Shown in pieces: positions 33,082 to 43,468 of a stretch of DNA of 64,000 nt. The notes beneath the pieces were generated by a model. It was not told the DNA's origin. It ran no database searches and saw only the letters and a program-made list of their open reading frames with translations. The DNA is taken from contig LMSR01000020.1 in NCBI GenBank assembly GCA_001429555.1, positions 217,417-281,416 of the forward strand, given 5' to 3'. The stretch is from Nocardioides sp. Soil797. Its GTDB lineage: Bacteria; Actinomycetota; Actinomycetes; Propionibacteriales; Nocardioidaceae. Both the position numbers and the translations under genes were made by a program. Position 1 is the first letter of the stretch, and each line of letters starts with the position of its first letter.

Positions 33082-35046
33082 TCAGCGCAGGTTCTCGGGG
33101 AGCAGGACCCGGCATTCGTCGCCCTTGCAGCTACGTGCCCTGACCAGCACGTCGTGCAGCTGGGCGAGCAGCTTCTCGTGGCCCGGCTCCACGGCAAGGT
33201 TGCGGTACTGATTCGGGTCGGCCAGGACGTCGTACAGCTCGGTGTCGATGTTGTTCTTCTCGTCGCCGGGAGAGTAGTTCCACTCGGTGTAGAGGTACTG
33301 GCTCGTCCGGATGCCCGTGACCAGGCCGCGGAGCATCTTCTTGGTGTGTGCGCCCACGGGCTGATGGCGCCTGAGTCGGCGGGTGTCCCGGGAGTTCGGT
33401 GGCGTCTCGGTCGGTACGACGCGACTCCAGGACTGCGTGTCGGTCTCGTCGCCGAGCCGGGCGACGTCGACGAGACTGCGTCCATCGGTCGACCCGGGCA
33501 CAGGTGCGTCAGCCAGGTCGGCAAACGTCTCCGCATAGTCGACGGACAGGAACGGGTCGGTGCGTACCTCGCCCTTGGGGATGCCGGGCCCGCGCATCAG
33601 GACGGGGACCCGTAGCGAGGGCTCGTAGGGGAGGACCTTGCCGCTGGGGATGTTCTGCTCGCCGAGAAAGAAGCCGTTGTCGCTGGTGAAGACGACGAGC
33701 GTGTTCTTGAGCTCGCCGGTCTCGCGCAGTCGGCCCATCAGCTGCTTGACCGCCTGGTCGACGGAGTAGAGGGCCTCGGCGCGTTGACGGGTCAGCTGCA
33801 GGACCTCGGCCATCTTGTGCTTGCGGATGTGGCCCCTCATCCGCAAGGGCTTGTCGCTCTGGTCCTTGTCGTGCCAGTCGGCACCGGGTGCCTTCTTGAT
33901 GTGCTTGTCGAAGATGCCCCACAGGTTCGTGGGTCGCGCCGGGGTCGGAAGGTCGGGGTCGTCGGCCTCGTGGGGACCGCCGACGTGTGGCGCGGCAAAT
34001 GACAGGTAGTGGAAGAACGGAGCCTTGCCTGCGGCTTCCTCATCAATGATGTCGCCGGTCATCCGGGCGTACTCGTCGGTCTGGTACTTGCCCTCGAGGG
34101 CGATGTAGCCGTGACCGTTGTCGTTCAGCGTGGTGTCGAAGTAGCGGTAGGTGCCACCGTCGTTGGGGTCCGAAGGATCGAGACCGCCATCGATCGAGGC
34201 CTGCCACTTGTCCCAACCCGGAGGCACGTACTGCGTCGAGGTTCCGGTGGTCTTCCCCGGCTCAGGGTCGGCGCCGTAGTAGTTGAGGTACTTGCCCATG
34301 TACGACGTGCGATAGCCGGACTTGTGGATCCACACCGGGAACGTCGAGGAGTCATCGAGCGCGGTGAAGGCCCATGGCCGCACGTGCGACCAGACCTGGT
34401 GGTTGTGCGGATACAGGCCGGTGAGCACCGATGCCCGCGCCGGGCAGCACAGTGGCAGGCTGGCGAACCCGTTCGTGAAGTTGACCCCCTGGTCGCCGAT
34501 CAGCTTCTGGACGTTGGGCATCCACTGGAGGTCGTCGGTGCGCATGTCGTCGACCATGATCATCAGGACGTTCGGGCGCTGGGTCTTCCTGGCCTTCGCC
34601 TTGACGGGCGCCTTGCCGTCTTCGGTGACGGTGACCTCGAGGTGTCGGGACCTCTTGAGGCAGGTGCGGGGAAGATCCACCCGGGTCAGCAGGGAGCTCG
34701 GCTCAGCCGTGACCTTCGGCGCACAGTGACCGTGCTCCGGGGTCGTCTTGCGGTCCAGGTGGATGCTGCGGTCGTTGACCGTGAGGTCGAGCGACCTGCT
34801 CCAGGGCTCCGGCGAAGAGCGCACGGAGATGCTGACCACGGGGCCGGAGTTGTCGACGTACACCCGGTGCCTGGGTTGGTCGCCGATCGGCGACGTGGGT
34901 GGGACCCGGGTCTTGGCCGAGATCTGGGGCGCGCGCCCGGACGCACGCGGCGAGGAGTCGTCGTCCATGTGGACGACCGCGGTGACCCCACCAGCGATCA
35001 GCGCCGTGACAGCCGCCACGATCGCGGCGCGTCCCCTCCACTGCAT
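33082..35046 (-). CDS. Secreted sulfatase
   Basis: A 654-residue alkaline-phosphatase-superfamily sulfatase. An N-terminal hydrophobic signal/anchor (RAAIVAAVTALIAGGVTAV) precedes a beta-rich segment of about 120 residues and then the catalytic domain. The metal ligands are in MIMVDDMRTDDL, and the formylglycine site is CPARA in LPLCCPARASVLTG; Asn/Asp ligands appear in VFTSDNGFFLGE. The extra Cys before the modified one is usual. ATG 35046 gives a proper signal peptide; the upstream frame to 35124 is not needed. The substrate is unknown, possibly a cell-wall or environmental sulfated sugar. Monocistronic. Confidence 0.92.
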   Translation of the reverse strand: MQWRGRAAIVAAVTALIAGGVTAVVHMDDDSSPRASGRAPQISAKTRVPPTSPIGDQPRHRVYVDNSGPVVSISVRSSPEPWSRSLDLTVNDRSIHLDRKTTPEHGHCAPKVTAEPSSLLTRVDLPRTCLKRSRHLEVTVTEDGKAPVKAKARKTQRPNVLMIMVDDMRTDDLQWMPNVQKLIGDQGVNFTNGFASLPLCCPARASVLTGLYPHNHQVWSHVRPWAFTALDDSSTFPVWIHKSGYRTSYMGKYLNYYGADPEPGKTTGTSTQYVPPGWDKWQASIDGGLDPSDPNDGGTYRYFDTTLNDNGHGYIALEGKYQTDEYARMTGDIIDEEAAGKAPFFHYLSFAAPHVGGPHEADDPDLPTPARPTNLWGIFDKHIKKAPGADWHDKDQSDKPLRMRGHIRKHKMAEVLQLTRQRAEALYSVDQAVKQLMGRLRETGELKNTLVVFTSDNGFFLGEQNIPSGKVLPYEPSLRVPVLMRGPGIPKGEVRTDPFLSVDYAETFADLADAPVPGSTDGRSLVDVARLGDETDTQSWSRVVPTETPPNSRDTRRLRRHQPVGAHTKKMLRGLVTGIRTSQYLYTEWNYSPGDEKNNIDTELYDVLADPNQYRNLAVEPGHEKLLAQLHDVLVRARSCKGDECRVLLPENLR

Positions 35047-35293
35047 GAAGCATCCCCCGAAACGATGTGCGTGCCGTGCCCACTGCACGACAGGCACACA
35101 GCGTAGGCCGCGAAGCCAAGGCACATTGGCAATTGGCGCCGTTGTGACCGAGCGGTGATCTGCGCGACCTATCAGTCGGTGCGAGGCGAAACCGGCGCGC
35201 GGCGCTGGGGGAGTGGCCGATACGATCAGGGGGTCGCGATTCGCGGCATGTTTTTTCGATCAACCCCAATCGATCAACTCCCAAGGAGCACTC

Positions 35294-37321
35294 GTGTCCG
35301 ACATCCAGGTCGTCCTCGCCCACGCCGATGCGCGCGCGGAGCAGACCGTGACGACGGGCACCAAGGCCTGGGAGCTGTTCAAGGACTCACCCGACGTGAT
35401 CGCGGCGCGGGTCGTCGGCGCCTCCGTGGCCGACGGTGCGCTCAAGGACCTCGCCTATGAGCTGGTCGACGGTGACGTCATCGAGCCGGTCACCATCGAG
35501 AGCACGGACGGCCGCGACATCCTGCGCCACTCCACTGCCCACGTGATGGCCCAGGCCGTGCAGGAGCTCTTCCCCGAGGCCAAGCTCGGCATCGGACCGC
35601 CGATCCAGGACGGCTTCTACTACGACTTCGACGTCGAGACCCCCTTCGTCCCGGAGGACCTGGTCAGGATCGAGACCAAGATGCGCAAGATCATCAAGGA
35701 GAACCAGCGCTTCGAGCGCCGGCCGATCTCCGATGCCGACGCCATCAACGAGCTGCAGGACGAGCCCTACAAGATCGAGCTGATCGGCCTCAAGGGTGGC
35801 GGCCACGCCGGCGACGGGGACGCAGAGCAGGAGATCGCCGAAGGGGCCAGTGTCGAGGTCGGCGCCGGTGAGCTCACGATCTACGACAACATCAACCGCA
35901 AGGGCGAGGTGGCCTGGAAGGACCTGTGCCGGGGGCCGCACCTACCCACCACCAAGCGCATTCCTGCTTTCAAGCTGATGCGCAGCGCTGCCGCCTACTG
36001 GCGCGGGGACGAGAAGAACAAGCAGCTCCAGCGCATCTACGGCACCGCCTGGGAGACCAAGGAAGCGCTCGACGAGCACCTGCACCGCATCGAGGAGGCG
36101 GAGCGTCGTGACCACCGCAAGCTCGGCCGCGACCTCGACCTCTTCAGCTTCCCCGACGAGATCGGCTCCGGCCTGCCGGTCTTCCACCCGAAGGGCGGCG
36201 TGATCAAGCGCGCCATGGAGGACTACGTCCGAGAGCGCCACATCGCCGAGGGCTTCGACTACGTCGGGACGCCCCACATCGCCAAGGAAGGCCTCTTCCA
36301 CACCTCCGGCCACCTGCCCTACTACGGCGAGGGGATGTACCCCGCGCTCGACGTCGACGGCATGGACTACCGCCTCAAGGCGATGAACTGCCCGATGCAC
36401 AACCTGATCTACCGCTCACGGCAGCGCTCCTACCGCGAGCTGCCGCTGCGGCTCTTCGAGTTCGGCCACGTCTACCGTCACGAGAAGTCAGGCGTGATCC
36501 ACGGGCTGACCCGGGTCCGCGGCTTCGCCCAGGACGACTCCCACTCCTACGTCACCCCGGAGCAGGCGCCGGCCGAGGTGGAGCACCTGCTCAACTTCAT
36601 GATCAGCCTGCTGCGTGACTTCGGCATCGACGACTTCTATCTCGAGCTCTCGACGCGCGACGCGAGCAAGGACAAGTTCATCGGCTCCGACGAGGACTGG
36701 GCGGCCGCCACCAAGGTGCTCGAGGACGTCGCCGTCGCCACCGGCCTCGAGCTGGTCCCCGACCCGGGCGGTGCGGCGTACTACGGACCGAAGATCTCGG
36801 TGCAGGCCCGCGACGCAATCGGCCGCACCTGGCAGATGGGCACCGTGCAGTATGACTTCAACCAGCCCTCGGCCGACCGCTTCAACCTGGAGTACGTCGC
36901 CGCCGACGGCACCCGTCAGCAGCCGGTGATGATCCACTCGGCCAAGTTCGGCTCGATCGAGCGGTTCATGGGCGTGCTTGTCGAGCACTACGCCGGTGCC
37001 TTCCCGCCCTGGCTCGCACCGGTGCAGGTGCAGGGCATCCCGATCGCGGAGCGCCACAACGACTACCTGCTCGAGCTCGCCCAGAAGATGAAGGCGCAGG
37101 GGCTGCGGGTCGAGGTCGACCTGTCCGACGACCGGATGCAGAAGAAGATCCGCAACGCCCAGCTGCAGAAGGTGCCGTTCATGGTGATCGCCGGTGACAA
37201 CGACGTCGAGGCCGGGGCCGTCTCCTTCCGCTACCGCGACGGTCGCCAGGACAACGGTGTGCCGCTGGACGAGGCGATCGCGCGAGTGGCTGCGGCCGTC
37301 GAGTCCCGCGAGCAGGTCTGA
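35294..37321 (+). CDS. thrS: Threonyl-tRNA synthetase
   Basis: A 675-residue class II synthetase with the full bacterial layout: N-terminal TGS domain (1-65), editing domain with HSTAHVMAQ and the second His motif, catalytic core with motif 2 ([18 protein letters not shown]) and zinc ligands (MNCPMHNL), then the anticodon-binding domain ([20 protein letters not shown]). The start is GTG 35294, which has AAGGAG at 35283-35288; the frame extends upstream without signals. First gene of a thrS-HIT-inositol phosphatase unit, matching the usual actinobacterial order. Confidence 0.97.
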   Translation: MSDIQVVLAHADARAEQTVTTGTKAWELFKDSPDVIAARVVGASVADGALKDLAYELVDGDVIEPVTIESTDGRDILRHSTAHVMAQAVQELFPEAKLGIGPPIQDGFYYDFDVETPFVPEDLVRIETKMRKIIKENQRFERRPISDADAINELQDEPYKIELIGLKGGGHAGDGDAEQEIAEGASVEVGAGELTIYDNINRKGEVAWKDLCRGPHLPTTKRIPAFKLMRSAAAYWRGDEKNKQLQRIYGTAWETKEALDEHLHRIEEAERRDHRKLGRDLDLFSFPDEIGSGLPVFHPKGGVIKRAMEDYVRERHIAEGFDYVGTPHIAKEGLFHTSGHLPYYGEGMYPALDVDGMDYRLKAMNCPMHNLIYRSRQRSYRELPLRLFEFGHVYRHEKSGVIHGLTRVRGFAQDDSHSYVTPEQAPAEVEHLLNFMISLLRDFGIDDFYLELSTRDASKDKFIGSDEDWAAATKVLEDVAVATGLELVPDPGGAAYYGPKISVQARDAIGRTWQMGTVQYDFNQPSADRFNLEYVAADGTRQQPVMIHSAKFGSIERFMGVLVEHYAGAFPPWLAPVQVQGIPIAERHNDYLLELAQKMKAQGLRVEVDLSDDRMQKKIRNAQLQKVPFMVIAGDNDVEAGAVSFRYRDGRQDNGVPLDEAIARVAAAVESREQV

Positions 37322-37334
37322 GCTGGCCGGCTCG

Positions 37335-37901
37335 ATGAGTGCGGAGGACTCGATGTGCCCTGAGGAATCGGCGAGCACCCACGCGAGGCACGAGCAGGGG
37401 GTCGGCCAGCCCGACGGGCTGGAGCGGATCTGGACCCCGCACCGGATGGCCTACGTGCGGTCGAACATGACCGGTGACGGATGCCCGTTCTGCACCATCC
37501 CCGGGCTTCCTGACGAGGAATCGCTGGTGGTGGCGCGGGGCGAGCACTGCTATGTGGTGCTCAACCTGCACCCCTACAACCCCGGCCACCTGATGGTCGT
37601 GCCCCATCGCCACGTCGCTGGACTCGAGGACCTCACCGCCGAGGAGTCGGGTGAGCTGATGGCGCTGACCCAACGTGCCATCGTCGTGATCCGCGGCATC
37701 AGCAGTCCCCACGCGTTCAACGTCGGGCTCAACCTCGGCGGTCCGGCCGGCGGCTCGTTGGCCGACCACCTGCACCAGCACGTCGTCCCGCGCTGGTCGG
37801 GAGACGCCAACTTCATCACCGTGGTCGGTGGCACCAAGACGCTGCCACAGTTGCTCTCCGACACCCGCGACCTGCTCGCCGGCGCCTGGGACAAGGCGTG
37901 A
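37335..37901 (+). CDS. HIT-family nucleotide hydrolase/phosphorylase
   Basis: A 188-residue histidine-triad protein. It has a zinc-like CPFC motif near residue 51, the beta-strand VVLNLHPYNPGHLMVVPHRH, and the catalytic HLHQHVVPRW near residue 148. Homologues follow thrS in mycobacteria and act on Ap4A-like dinucleotides. ATG 37335 is 14 nt after the thrS stop. Its stop overlaps the next gene by GTGA. Confidence 0.92.
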   Translation: MSAEDSMCPEESASTHARHEQGVGQPDGLERIWTPHRMAYVRSNMTGDGCPFCTIPGLPDEESLVVARGEHCYVVLNLHPYNPGHLMVVPHRHVAGLEDLTAEESGELMALTQRAIVVIRGISSPHAFNVGLNLGGPAGGSLADHLHQHVVPRWSGDANFITVVGGTKTLPQLLSDTRDLLAGAWDKA

Positions 37902-38686
37902 CCGTCGCGCGTGAGGACGTCGAGCTCGCCACCAGACTCGTGCGGGAGGCAGGCCAGCTGGCGGCCCGCATGCGTCAGGACGGCGTACGCGCGCAGCAGA
38001 AGACGAACGTGGCCGACATCGTCACCGCCGCGGACCATGCGGCGGAGGCGTTGATCGTCGAGGCGTTGCGTGCCGAACGTCCCGACGACGCGATCGTGGG
38101 GGAGGAGGGCGCCAACCATGCCGGCACCTCCGGACGCACCTGGGTGATCGACCCCGTTGACGGCACCTACAACTTCTTCCGCGGCATGGACTGGTGGTGC
38201 TCTGCGCTGGCGCTCACCGACGGTGACGACCTGCTGCTCGGCGCCGTCCACCACCCCGCAACGGGCACGGCGTACGTCGGCGGGCCGGACTTGCCGGCGA
38301 CCCGAAACGGTGAGTCGCTCGCGGCATTGGTCGACGTACCTGCGGAGCGAGCGTGTGCCTCGACCTACCTGCACCCGCCGTTCTACGACGGCGAGATCGG
38401 TGCGGCCTTCGGGCGGGCGATCCGGCAGATCGCGACCCTGAGGATGCAGGGATCGGGAACGATGGACTGTGTCGGGATCCTGCTCGGGCAGTGCGACGTG
38501 ATCTTCCAGCACACCGTGCCCGACTGGGACCGGCTGCCGGGTGCGGCGCTGATCCGCAGCCTCGGCGGCGACGCGCGCGTCGTCTCCGCTGCAGGGGTGG
38601 AGTGGCACGTGGCGGGGCTGCCGAGCGTCGTGGCGGCGGTCGTCGAGGCGCTGGTCGGCGCCGTCGAGACGCCCGCACTCAGCTGA
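37898..38686 (+). CDS. Inositol monophosphatase-family phosphatase
   Basis: A 262-residue Mg-dependent phosphatase of the IMPase/FBPase fold. Metal-site motifs are GEEG near residue 69, WVIDPVDGTYNF near residues 85-96 and the C-terminal WDRLPGAALIRSLGGDAR. It may release inositol or histidinol from their phosphates; the nearby PIP synthase gene favours inositol metabolism. GTG 37898 overlaps the HIT stop by 4 nt. Convergent with the next gene (8-nt overlap). Confidence 0.9.
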   Translation: MTVAREDVELATRLVREAGQLAARMRQDGVRAQQKTNVADIVTAADHAAEALIVEALRAERPDDAIVGEEGANHAGTSGRTWVIDPVDGTYNFFRGMDWWCSALALTDGDDLLLGAVHHPATGTAYVGGPDLPATRNGESLAALVDVPAERACASTYLHPPFYDGEIGAAFGRAIRQIATLRMQGSGTMDCVGILLGQCDVIFQHTVPDWDRLPGAALIRSLGGDARVVSAAGVEWHVAGLPSVVAAVVEALVGAVETPALS

Positions 38687-39827
38687 CGAGGATCCCGTCG
38701 TCCGAGCGGCCCTGGAAGGCCAGGATCGCCGGATTGATGATCCGGCCGTCCTGGATCTCGATCGCACGCTGGATGGTCTCGTTCGCGGCCCAGGCCTCGG
38801 GTCCGCCGAGCACGGTCTCGACGAACGGAAGCAGTGCCTCACTGTTCTCCCAGGTCGCCGAACCCCAGAGGTACGACGGGCTGTGGTCCACGGCGTAGTA
38901 GCCGATGTGGTCGCCCACCTCGAACATCGGGTCGTCGAAGGTCGTCGGCCGCGCCCAGCTGAAGCCCATGCCCTCGTCGCATGAGACGTCGACGATCAGG
39001 CTGCCGGGGCGAAAGGCGTCGAGATCGTCGGTCCTCAGGTAGGTCAGCGGTGCCGCCGTGTCCTGCAACGTGCAGTTGACCACGATGTCGCTCTCGGCCA
39101 GGAACGGTGCCAGTGGCACCTTGCCGGCGTCGGTGAACACCTGGCTCATGGCCGGTGCATCCGGATCGTGCTCGAACCGGTGGATGCGCACGGAGTGGAT
39201 GGGTGAGGCCACCGCAGCCACCTCGCGGATGGTGAGCACGCGAACGTCATGGATGCCGCTCGCGCTCAATGCGGTGACGGCACCTCGGGCGGTGGCGCCG
39301 AACCCGATGACGACGGCGGTGAGCCTGCGGCCGTAGCTGCCGGTGATGCCCCCCAGGGTGAGGGCATGGACGACGGAGCAGTAGCCGGCGAGCTCGTTGT
39401 TCTTGTGGAGAACGTGCAACCCAACCCGGCCGTCGCGAGTCCAGTGGTTCATCGACTCGAAGGCGATCAGGGTGAGCTCGCGGTCCACTGCCGCCTGGGT
39501 CAGCGCGGTGTCCTGCACGCAGTGCGGCCAGCCCCAGAGCACCTGCCCCTTGTGCATCGCCTCGACGTCGGCCTGTTGCGGCTTGGGCAGCATCACGACG
39601 TCCGAGTTGGCCAGGATCTCGTCACGGGAGGCGAATCCACCGACGAACTGCGCCAACGAGGCATCGGAGTGGCCGAACGGCTCGCCGTACCCGTGCTCGA
39701 GGGTGATCCTCTTGCCCAGCTCGGGCGGGATGCGGGAGAGGTGCTCGGGATGCAGCGGCAGACGCCGCTCGTTCTCCATCGAGGAGCGTGCGATCACTCC
39801 CAGGCTCAAGGCCTGCGGCACACTCAC
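38679..39827 (-). CDS. N5-(carboxyethyl)ornithine synthase / AlaDH-PNT-like dehydrogenase
   Basis: A 382-residue NAD(P)-dependent enzyme with an AlaDH/PNT N-terminal domain (LGVIARSSMENERRLPLHPEHL) and a Rossmann segment (AVVIGFGATARGAVTALSASG). The sequence most resembles enzymes named N5-(carboxyethyl)ornithine synthase, related to alanine and saccharopine dehydrogenases. The substrate here is unproven. It starts at GTG 39827, whose bases overlap the stop of a 43-residue gene (GTGA), so the two are coupled. Confidence 0.8.
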   Translation of the reverse strand: MSVPQALSLGVIARSSMENERRLPLHPEHLSRIPPELGKRITLEHGYGEPFGHSDASLAQFVGGFASRDEILANSDVVMLPKPQQADVEAMHKGQVLWGWPHCVQDTALTQAAVDRELTLIAFESMNHWTRDGRVGLHVLHKNNELAGYCSVVHALTLGGITGSYGRRLTAVVIGFGATARGAVTALSASGIHDVRVLTIREVAAVASPIHSVRIHRFEHDPDAPAMSQVFTDAGKVPLAPFLAESDIVVNCTLQDTAAPLTYLRTDDLDAFRPGSLIVDVSCDEGMGFSWARPTTFDDPMFEVGDHIGYYAVDHSPSYLWGSATWENSEALLPFVETVLGGPEAWAANETIQRAIEIQDGRIINPAILAFQGRSDDGILVS

Positions 39828-39955
39828 CGATTCTTTTCGGCGAGCTTGTTCGACTCGGTGCTGGCGGCCGACTTGGCGTGCTTCTCGGCCCGCTTCTCCT
39901 TGATGGACTTGCCGGATTTCTTGGACATTCCCTGCCGTGGCGACTTGTCGCTCAT
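39824..39955 (-). CDS. Small basic protein (43 aa) coupled to the dehydrogenase gene
   Basis: Encodes MSDKSPRQGMSKKSGKSIKE and onward to SNKLAEKNR. GGGAG lies 6 nt ahead of ATG 39955, and the stop overlaps the downstream GTG. The protein is Lys/Ser-rich, probably a single charged helix, with no signal peptide. Proteins of this kind are conserved in related actinobacteria but have no assigned role. Too small to be caught by usual length filters. Confidence 0.75.
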   Translation of the reverse strand: MSDKSPRQGMSKKSGKSIKEKRAEKHAKSAASTESNKLAEKNR

Positions 39956-40049
39956 GGTGGCTCCCTGATTGGAAGCCTGAATGGCTCCGTGCTGGCCACG
40001 CTACGCCGCCGCTGCAACTCCGCACACGGGGCGGTAGTCTGCAGCCGCC

Positions 40050-40670
40050 ATGTTGGAGAGATTTCGCGCGTTCTGGACCAAGCTGCTCAGCCCGATTGCC
40101 AAGCTGTTCATCCGGCTCGGCATCACCGCCGACGCGGTGACCCTGGTCGGCACCCTGGGCGTCTGCACGGGTGCCCTGGTGTTCTTCCCCCAGGGCAAGC
40201 TGCTGGCCGGGGTGCTGTTCATCACCGCCTTCGTGTTCAGCGACCTGATCGACGGTCACATGTCGCGGCTGACCGGCAAGACCAACCGGTTCGGCGCGTT
40301 CCTCGACTCGACGCTCGACCGCATCGGTGACGGCGCGATCTTCGGCGGGCTGGCGCTCTACTTCGCAGGCCCCGGTGACAGCCGCCTCTATCTGTGGCTG
40401 GCGTTGATCTGCCTGGTGATGGGCTCGGTCACCTCCTATGCACGGGCCAAGGCCGAGGGCATGGGCTATCACGCGAAGGTCGGCATCGCCGAGCGCTCCG
40501 ACCGGCTGGTCTCGATCCTGGTGATGACCGGTCTGGGGGCGATCTTCGACCTGCCGATCCTGATGGAGATCACCCTGTGGGCGCTCGCCATCGCCAGCAC
40601 GGTCACCGTGCTGCAGCGGGTCTGGACCGTCCGGCAGCAGGCGTACGCCGAGGCCGCCCAGCAGGGCTGA
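40050..40670 (+). CDS. pgsA: Phosphatidylinositol-phosphate synthase-like CDP-alcohol phosphatidyltransferase
   Basis: A 206-residue integral membrane enzyme with six helices. The CDP-alcohol motif is nearly canonical: DLIDGHMSR, FGAFLDSTLDRIGDG. Actinobacterial homologues make phosphatidylinositol phosphate from CDP-diacylglycerol and inositol-1-phosphate. Its place near thrS-HIT, as in mycobacteria, supports this. The acyltransferase and mannosyltransferase genes (patA, pimA) that normally follow in mycobacteria are not here. Confidence 0.88.
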   Translation: MLERFRAFWTKLLSPIAKLFIRLGITADAVTLVGTLGVCTGALVFFPQGKLLAGVLFITAFVFSDLIDGHMSRLTGKTNRFGAFLDSTLDRIGDGAIFGGLALYFAGPGDSRLYLWLALICLVMGSVTSYARAKAEGMGYHAKVGIAERSDRLVSILVMTGLGAIFDLPILMEITLWALAIASTVTVLQRVWTVRQQAYAEAAQQG

Positions 40671-40815
40671 ATCCCGGGGGAGTGGCGACGAGGACCTGCT
40701 GGCCGAATCGCGCACCAAACCGTTGCATGGGCCACACAGTCGGCGTAGACCTGATCTGGGGTTTCCTCTCTCCCCGTCGTGACACCGGGCCACGGCACCC
40801 GAAAGTGGGTCCGCA

Positions 40816-42483
40816 ATGACTACAGCGATCAACACTCCCGCGACGGACCAGCCGCAGCTGAAGCGGCACATCGGTGTCACCGGGCTCCTGTTCGCGAGCG
40901 TCGGCTCGATCATCGGATCAGGGTGGCTCTTCGGAGCCCTGAACGCAGCGCAGCAGGCCGGCCCTGCGGCCATTTTCTCGTGGGCCATCGGCGGCTTCAT
41001 GATCTTGTTGATCGCGCTCGTGTATGCCGAGCTGGGCACGATGTTCCCGCTGTCGGGAGGTGTGGTGCGCTATCCGCACATGTCCTTCGGTTCCTTTGCG
41101 AGCTACACCAGCGGGTGGATCACGTGGGTGGCGGTGGCCACCACTGCACCGATCGAGGTCGAGGCGGCGTTGCAGTACGGCACGAAGTACGCACCCTTCA
41201 CCGAGAAGCACACGGTCGCCGGGGAGACCGTCCACACGCTCACGGGGCTGGGCTACGGCGTCGCGGTCGTCCTGATGGCCGTCTTCGTGGTGGTCAACTA
41301 CTTCGGCATTCGCTGGTTCGCACGGATCAACAACACCCTCGTGTGGTGGAAGCTGGTGATCATCGTCGTCGTGATCGCGGCCTTCTTCATCGGCGCCTTC
41401 CACAGCGAGAACTTCACCGACTACGGCTTCAAGCCGGAAGGTTGGCACGGGGTCTTCACCGCGATCGCCACCTCGGGCGTGGTCTTCTCGTTCCTTGGTT
41501 TCCGGCAGGGGATCGAGCTGGCGGGGGAGACCGACCGGCCCCGCCGCAACGTCCCGATCGCGGTGATCGGTTCGGTCCTGATCACCGGTGTTCTCTATGT
41601 CCTGCTGCAAGTTGCGTTCATCGGGGCGCTGGACCCCAGCACCCTTGCCGCCTCGGACGGTTGGTCGAACCTGGCCTTCGAGAACGACTTCGGTCCGCTC
41701 GCGGCGGTTGCCACAGCCCTCGGAATGAGCTGGTTGGCCGTGCTGCTCTACCTCGACGCGATCGTGTCACCGGGTGACACCGGGCTGATCTACACCACGA
41801 TCACGTCGCGAATCTCCTACGCGATGGCCCGCAACGGCAACGCCCCGGCGTCGCTGGCGCACACGACCGACAAGGGCGTCCCGATGGTCAGCCTGATCGT
41901 GACGTTCTTCGTGGGTCTCGTGGTGTTCCTGCCGTTCCCCAGCTGGCAGCAGCTGGTCGGTTTCATCACCTCCGCCACGGTGATGTCCTTCGCCTCCGGG
42001 CCGCTGGTCCTTGCGGCGCTGCGGAAGCAGTGCCCCGAAGCCGAGCGTCCGTTCCGGCTCCCGGGCGGCCACGTGATCCCGTTCCTTGCGTTCTGGGCGT
42101 CGAACATGATCGTCTTCTGGTCCGGTTGGGACATCGTCTGGAAGCTGATGGTCGCGGTCCTGCTCGGCTTCGTCCTGCTCGGTGTGTTCATGGCCACCGG
42201 CCGGGTGCCGTCGACCGGGCTGGACTTCAGGGCTGGCGCCGCATGGACTCTCCCGTGGTTGGCCGGCACGACGTTGATCTCCTGGCTGGGAACCTTTCCC
42301 GAGCCGTACGGCGGGAACCTCGGCAAGTTGGACTTCGAGGGCGCCCTGGCAGCGGAGTTCGTGCTGTCGGCACTGATCTACCTCTTGGCCTACCGGTTCC
42401 GACTGTCCGCCGAGGAGTGCGCCGAGCACATCGAGATCTCTCGCCGCGAGGCCGAGGTCACGGACGAGCAGCTGGCCGGATGA
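40816..42483 (+). CDS. APC-family amino acid permease
   Basis: A 555-residue transporter with about 12-14 helices. The first helix carries the APC signature SVGSIIGSGWLFG, and VVFSFLGFRQGIELAGET is the usual helix 6 region. Substrate cannot be told from sequence; similar proteins carry neutral amino acids or aspartate. Stands alone with 145 nt in front, where I see no clear operator. Confidence 0.9.
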   Translation: MTTAINTPATDQPQLKRHIGVTGLLFASVGSIIGSGWLFGALNAAQQAGPAAIFSWAIGGFMILLIALVYAELGTMFPLSGGVVRYPHMSFGSFASYTSGWITWVAVATTAPIEVEAALQYGTKYAPFTEKHTVAGETVHTLTGLGYGVAVVLMAVFVVVNYFGIRWFARINNTLVWWKLVIIVVVIAAFFIGAFHSENFTDYGFKPEGWHGVFTAIATSGVVFSFLGFRQGIELAGETDRPRRNVPIAVIGSVLITGVLYVLLQVAFIGALDPSTLAASDGWSNLAFENDFGPLAAVATALGMSWLAVLLYLDAIVSPGDTGLIYTTITSRISYAMARNGNAPASLAHTTDKGVPMVSLIVTFFVGLVVFLPFPSWQQLVGFITSATVMSFASGPLVLAALRKQCPEAERPFRLPGGHVIPFLAFWASNMIVFWSGWDIVWKLMVAVLLGFVLLGVFMATGRVPSTGLDFRAGAAWTLPWLAGTTLISWLGTFPEPYGGNLGKLDFEGALAAEFVLSALIYLLAYRFRLSAEECAEHIEISRREAEVTDEQLAG

Positions 42484-42537
42484 GGCCACCCGTGGACCGG
42501 GTGACCTGAACGGTGTTAAGGCGACTAGGCTTGAGAC

Positions 42538-43458
42538 ATGGCAACTGATTCCTCTGACTCCACTGTCGCTGCATCGCAGGCGACGGGTACTTCTGGTGTG
42601 AAGCGTGGCATGGCCGAGATGCTCAAGGGCGGCGTCATCATGGACGTGGTCACCGCCGAGCAGGCCAAGATCGCCGAAGACGCCGGCGCCGTCGCGGTGA
42701 TGGCACTCGAGCGGGTGCCCGCTGACATCCGTGCCCAGGGCGGCGTGTCCCGGATGAGCGACCCCGACATGATCGACGGCATCATCGAGGCCGTCTCCAT
42801 CCCGGTGATGGCCAAGGCCCGCATCGGTCACTTCGCCGAGGCGCAGATTCTGCAGTCTCTGGGCGTCGACTACATCGACGAGTCCGAGGTGCTCACCCCG
42901 GCCGACTACGCCAACCACATCGACAAGTGGAACTTCACCGTGCCCTTCGTCTGTGGCGCGACCAACCTGGGTGAGGCGCTGCGTCGCATCACCGAGGGTG
43001 CCGCGATGATCCGCTCCAAGGGCGAGGCCGGCACCGGTGACGTCTCCAACGCGGTCACCCACATGCGCACGATCGGTGGCGAGATCCGCCGTCTCGGCGC
43101 GCTGTCGGCCGACGAGCTGTACGTCGCGGCGAAGGAGCTTCAGGCGCCGTACTCCTTGGTCAAGGAGGTCGCGGAGGCCGGCAAGCTGCCCGTCGTCCTC
43201 TTCACCGCCGGTGGCATCGCGACCCCGGCCGACGCGGCGATGATGATGCAGCTCGGCGCCGAGGGCGTCTTCGTGGGCTCGGGCATCTTCAAGTCCGGCA
43301 ACCCCGCACAGCGTGCCGAGGCGATCGTCAAGGCCACCACGTTCTTCGACGACCCCGACGTGGTCGCCAAGGTCTCGCGTGGTCTGGGTGAGGCGATGGT
43401 CGGCATCAACGTCGAGGACATCCCGCAGCCGCACCGGCTCGCCGAGCGCGGTTGGTGA
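42538..43458 (+). CDS. pdxS: Pyridoxal 5'-phosphate synthase subunit PdxS
   Basis: A 306-residue (beta/alpha)8 lyase that makes PLP from ribose-5-phosphate, glyceraldehyde-3-phosphate and ammonia. Landmarks are [22 protein letters not shown] with the first active-site Lys (AKARIGHF) and the phosphate site [16 protein letters not shown]. Glutaminase partner pdxT is 9.8 kb downstream, not adjacent as in many relatives. Confidence 0.97.
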   Translation: MATDSSDSTVAASQATGTSGVKRGMAEMLKGGVIMDVVTAEQAKIAEDAGAVAVMALERVPADIRAQGGVSRMSDPDMIDGIIEAVSIPVMAKARIGHFAEAQILQSLGVDYIDESEVLTPADYANHIDKWNFTVPFVCGATNLGEALRRITEGAAMIRSKGEAGTGDVSNAVTHMRTIGGEIRRLGALSADELYVAAKELQAPYSLVKEVAEAGKLPVVLFTAGGIATPADAAMMMQLGAEGVFVGSGIFKSGNPAQRAEAIVKATTFFDDPDVVAKVSRGLGEAMVGINVEDIPQPHRLAERGW

Positions 43459-43468
43459 CGCGCGGCCG

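Noticed and set aside
34009-35106. 365-codon plus-strand frame inside the sulfatase
   Set aside because: Shadow frame; no ribosome site or domain.
35047-35293. T-box or other riboswitch upstream of thrS
   Set aside because: No T-box sequence, specifier loop or strong terminator was found in this leader; only a normal ribosome site is evident.
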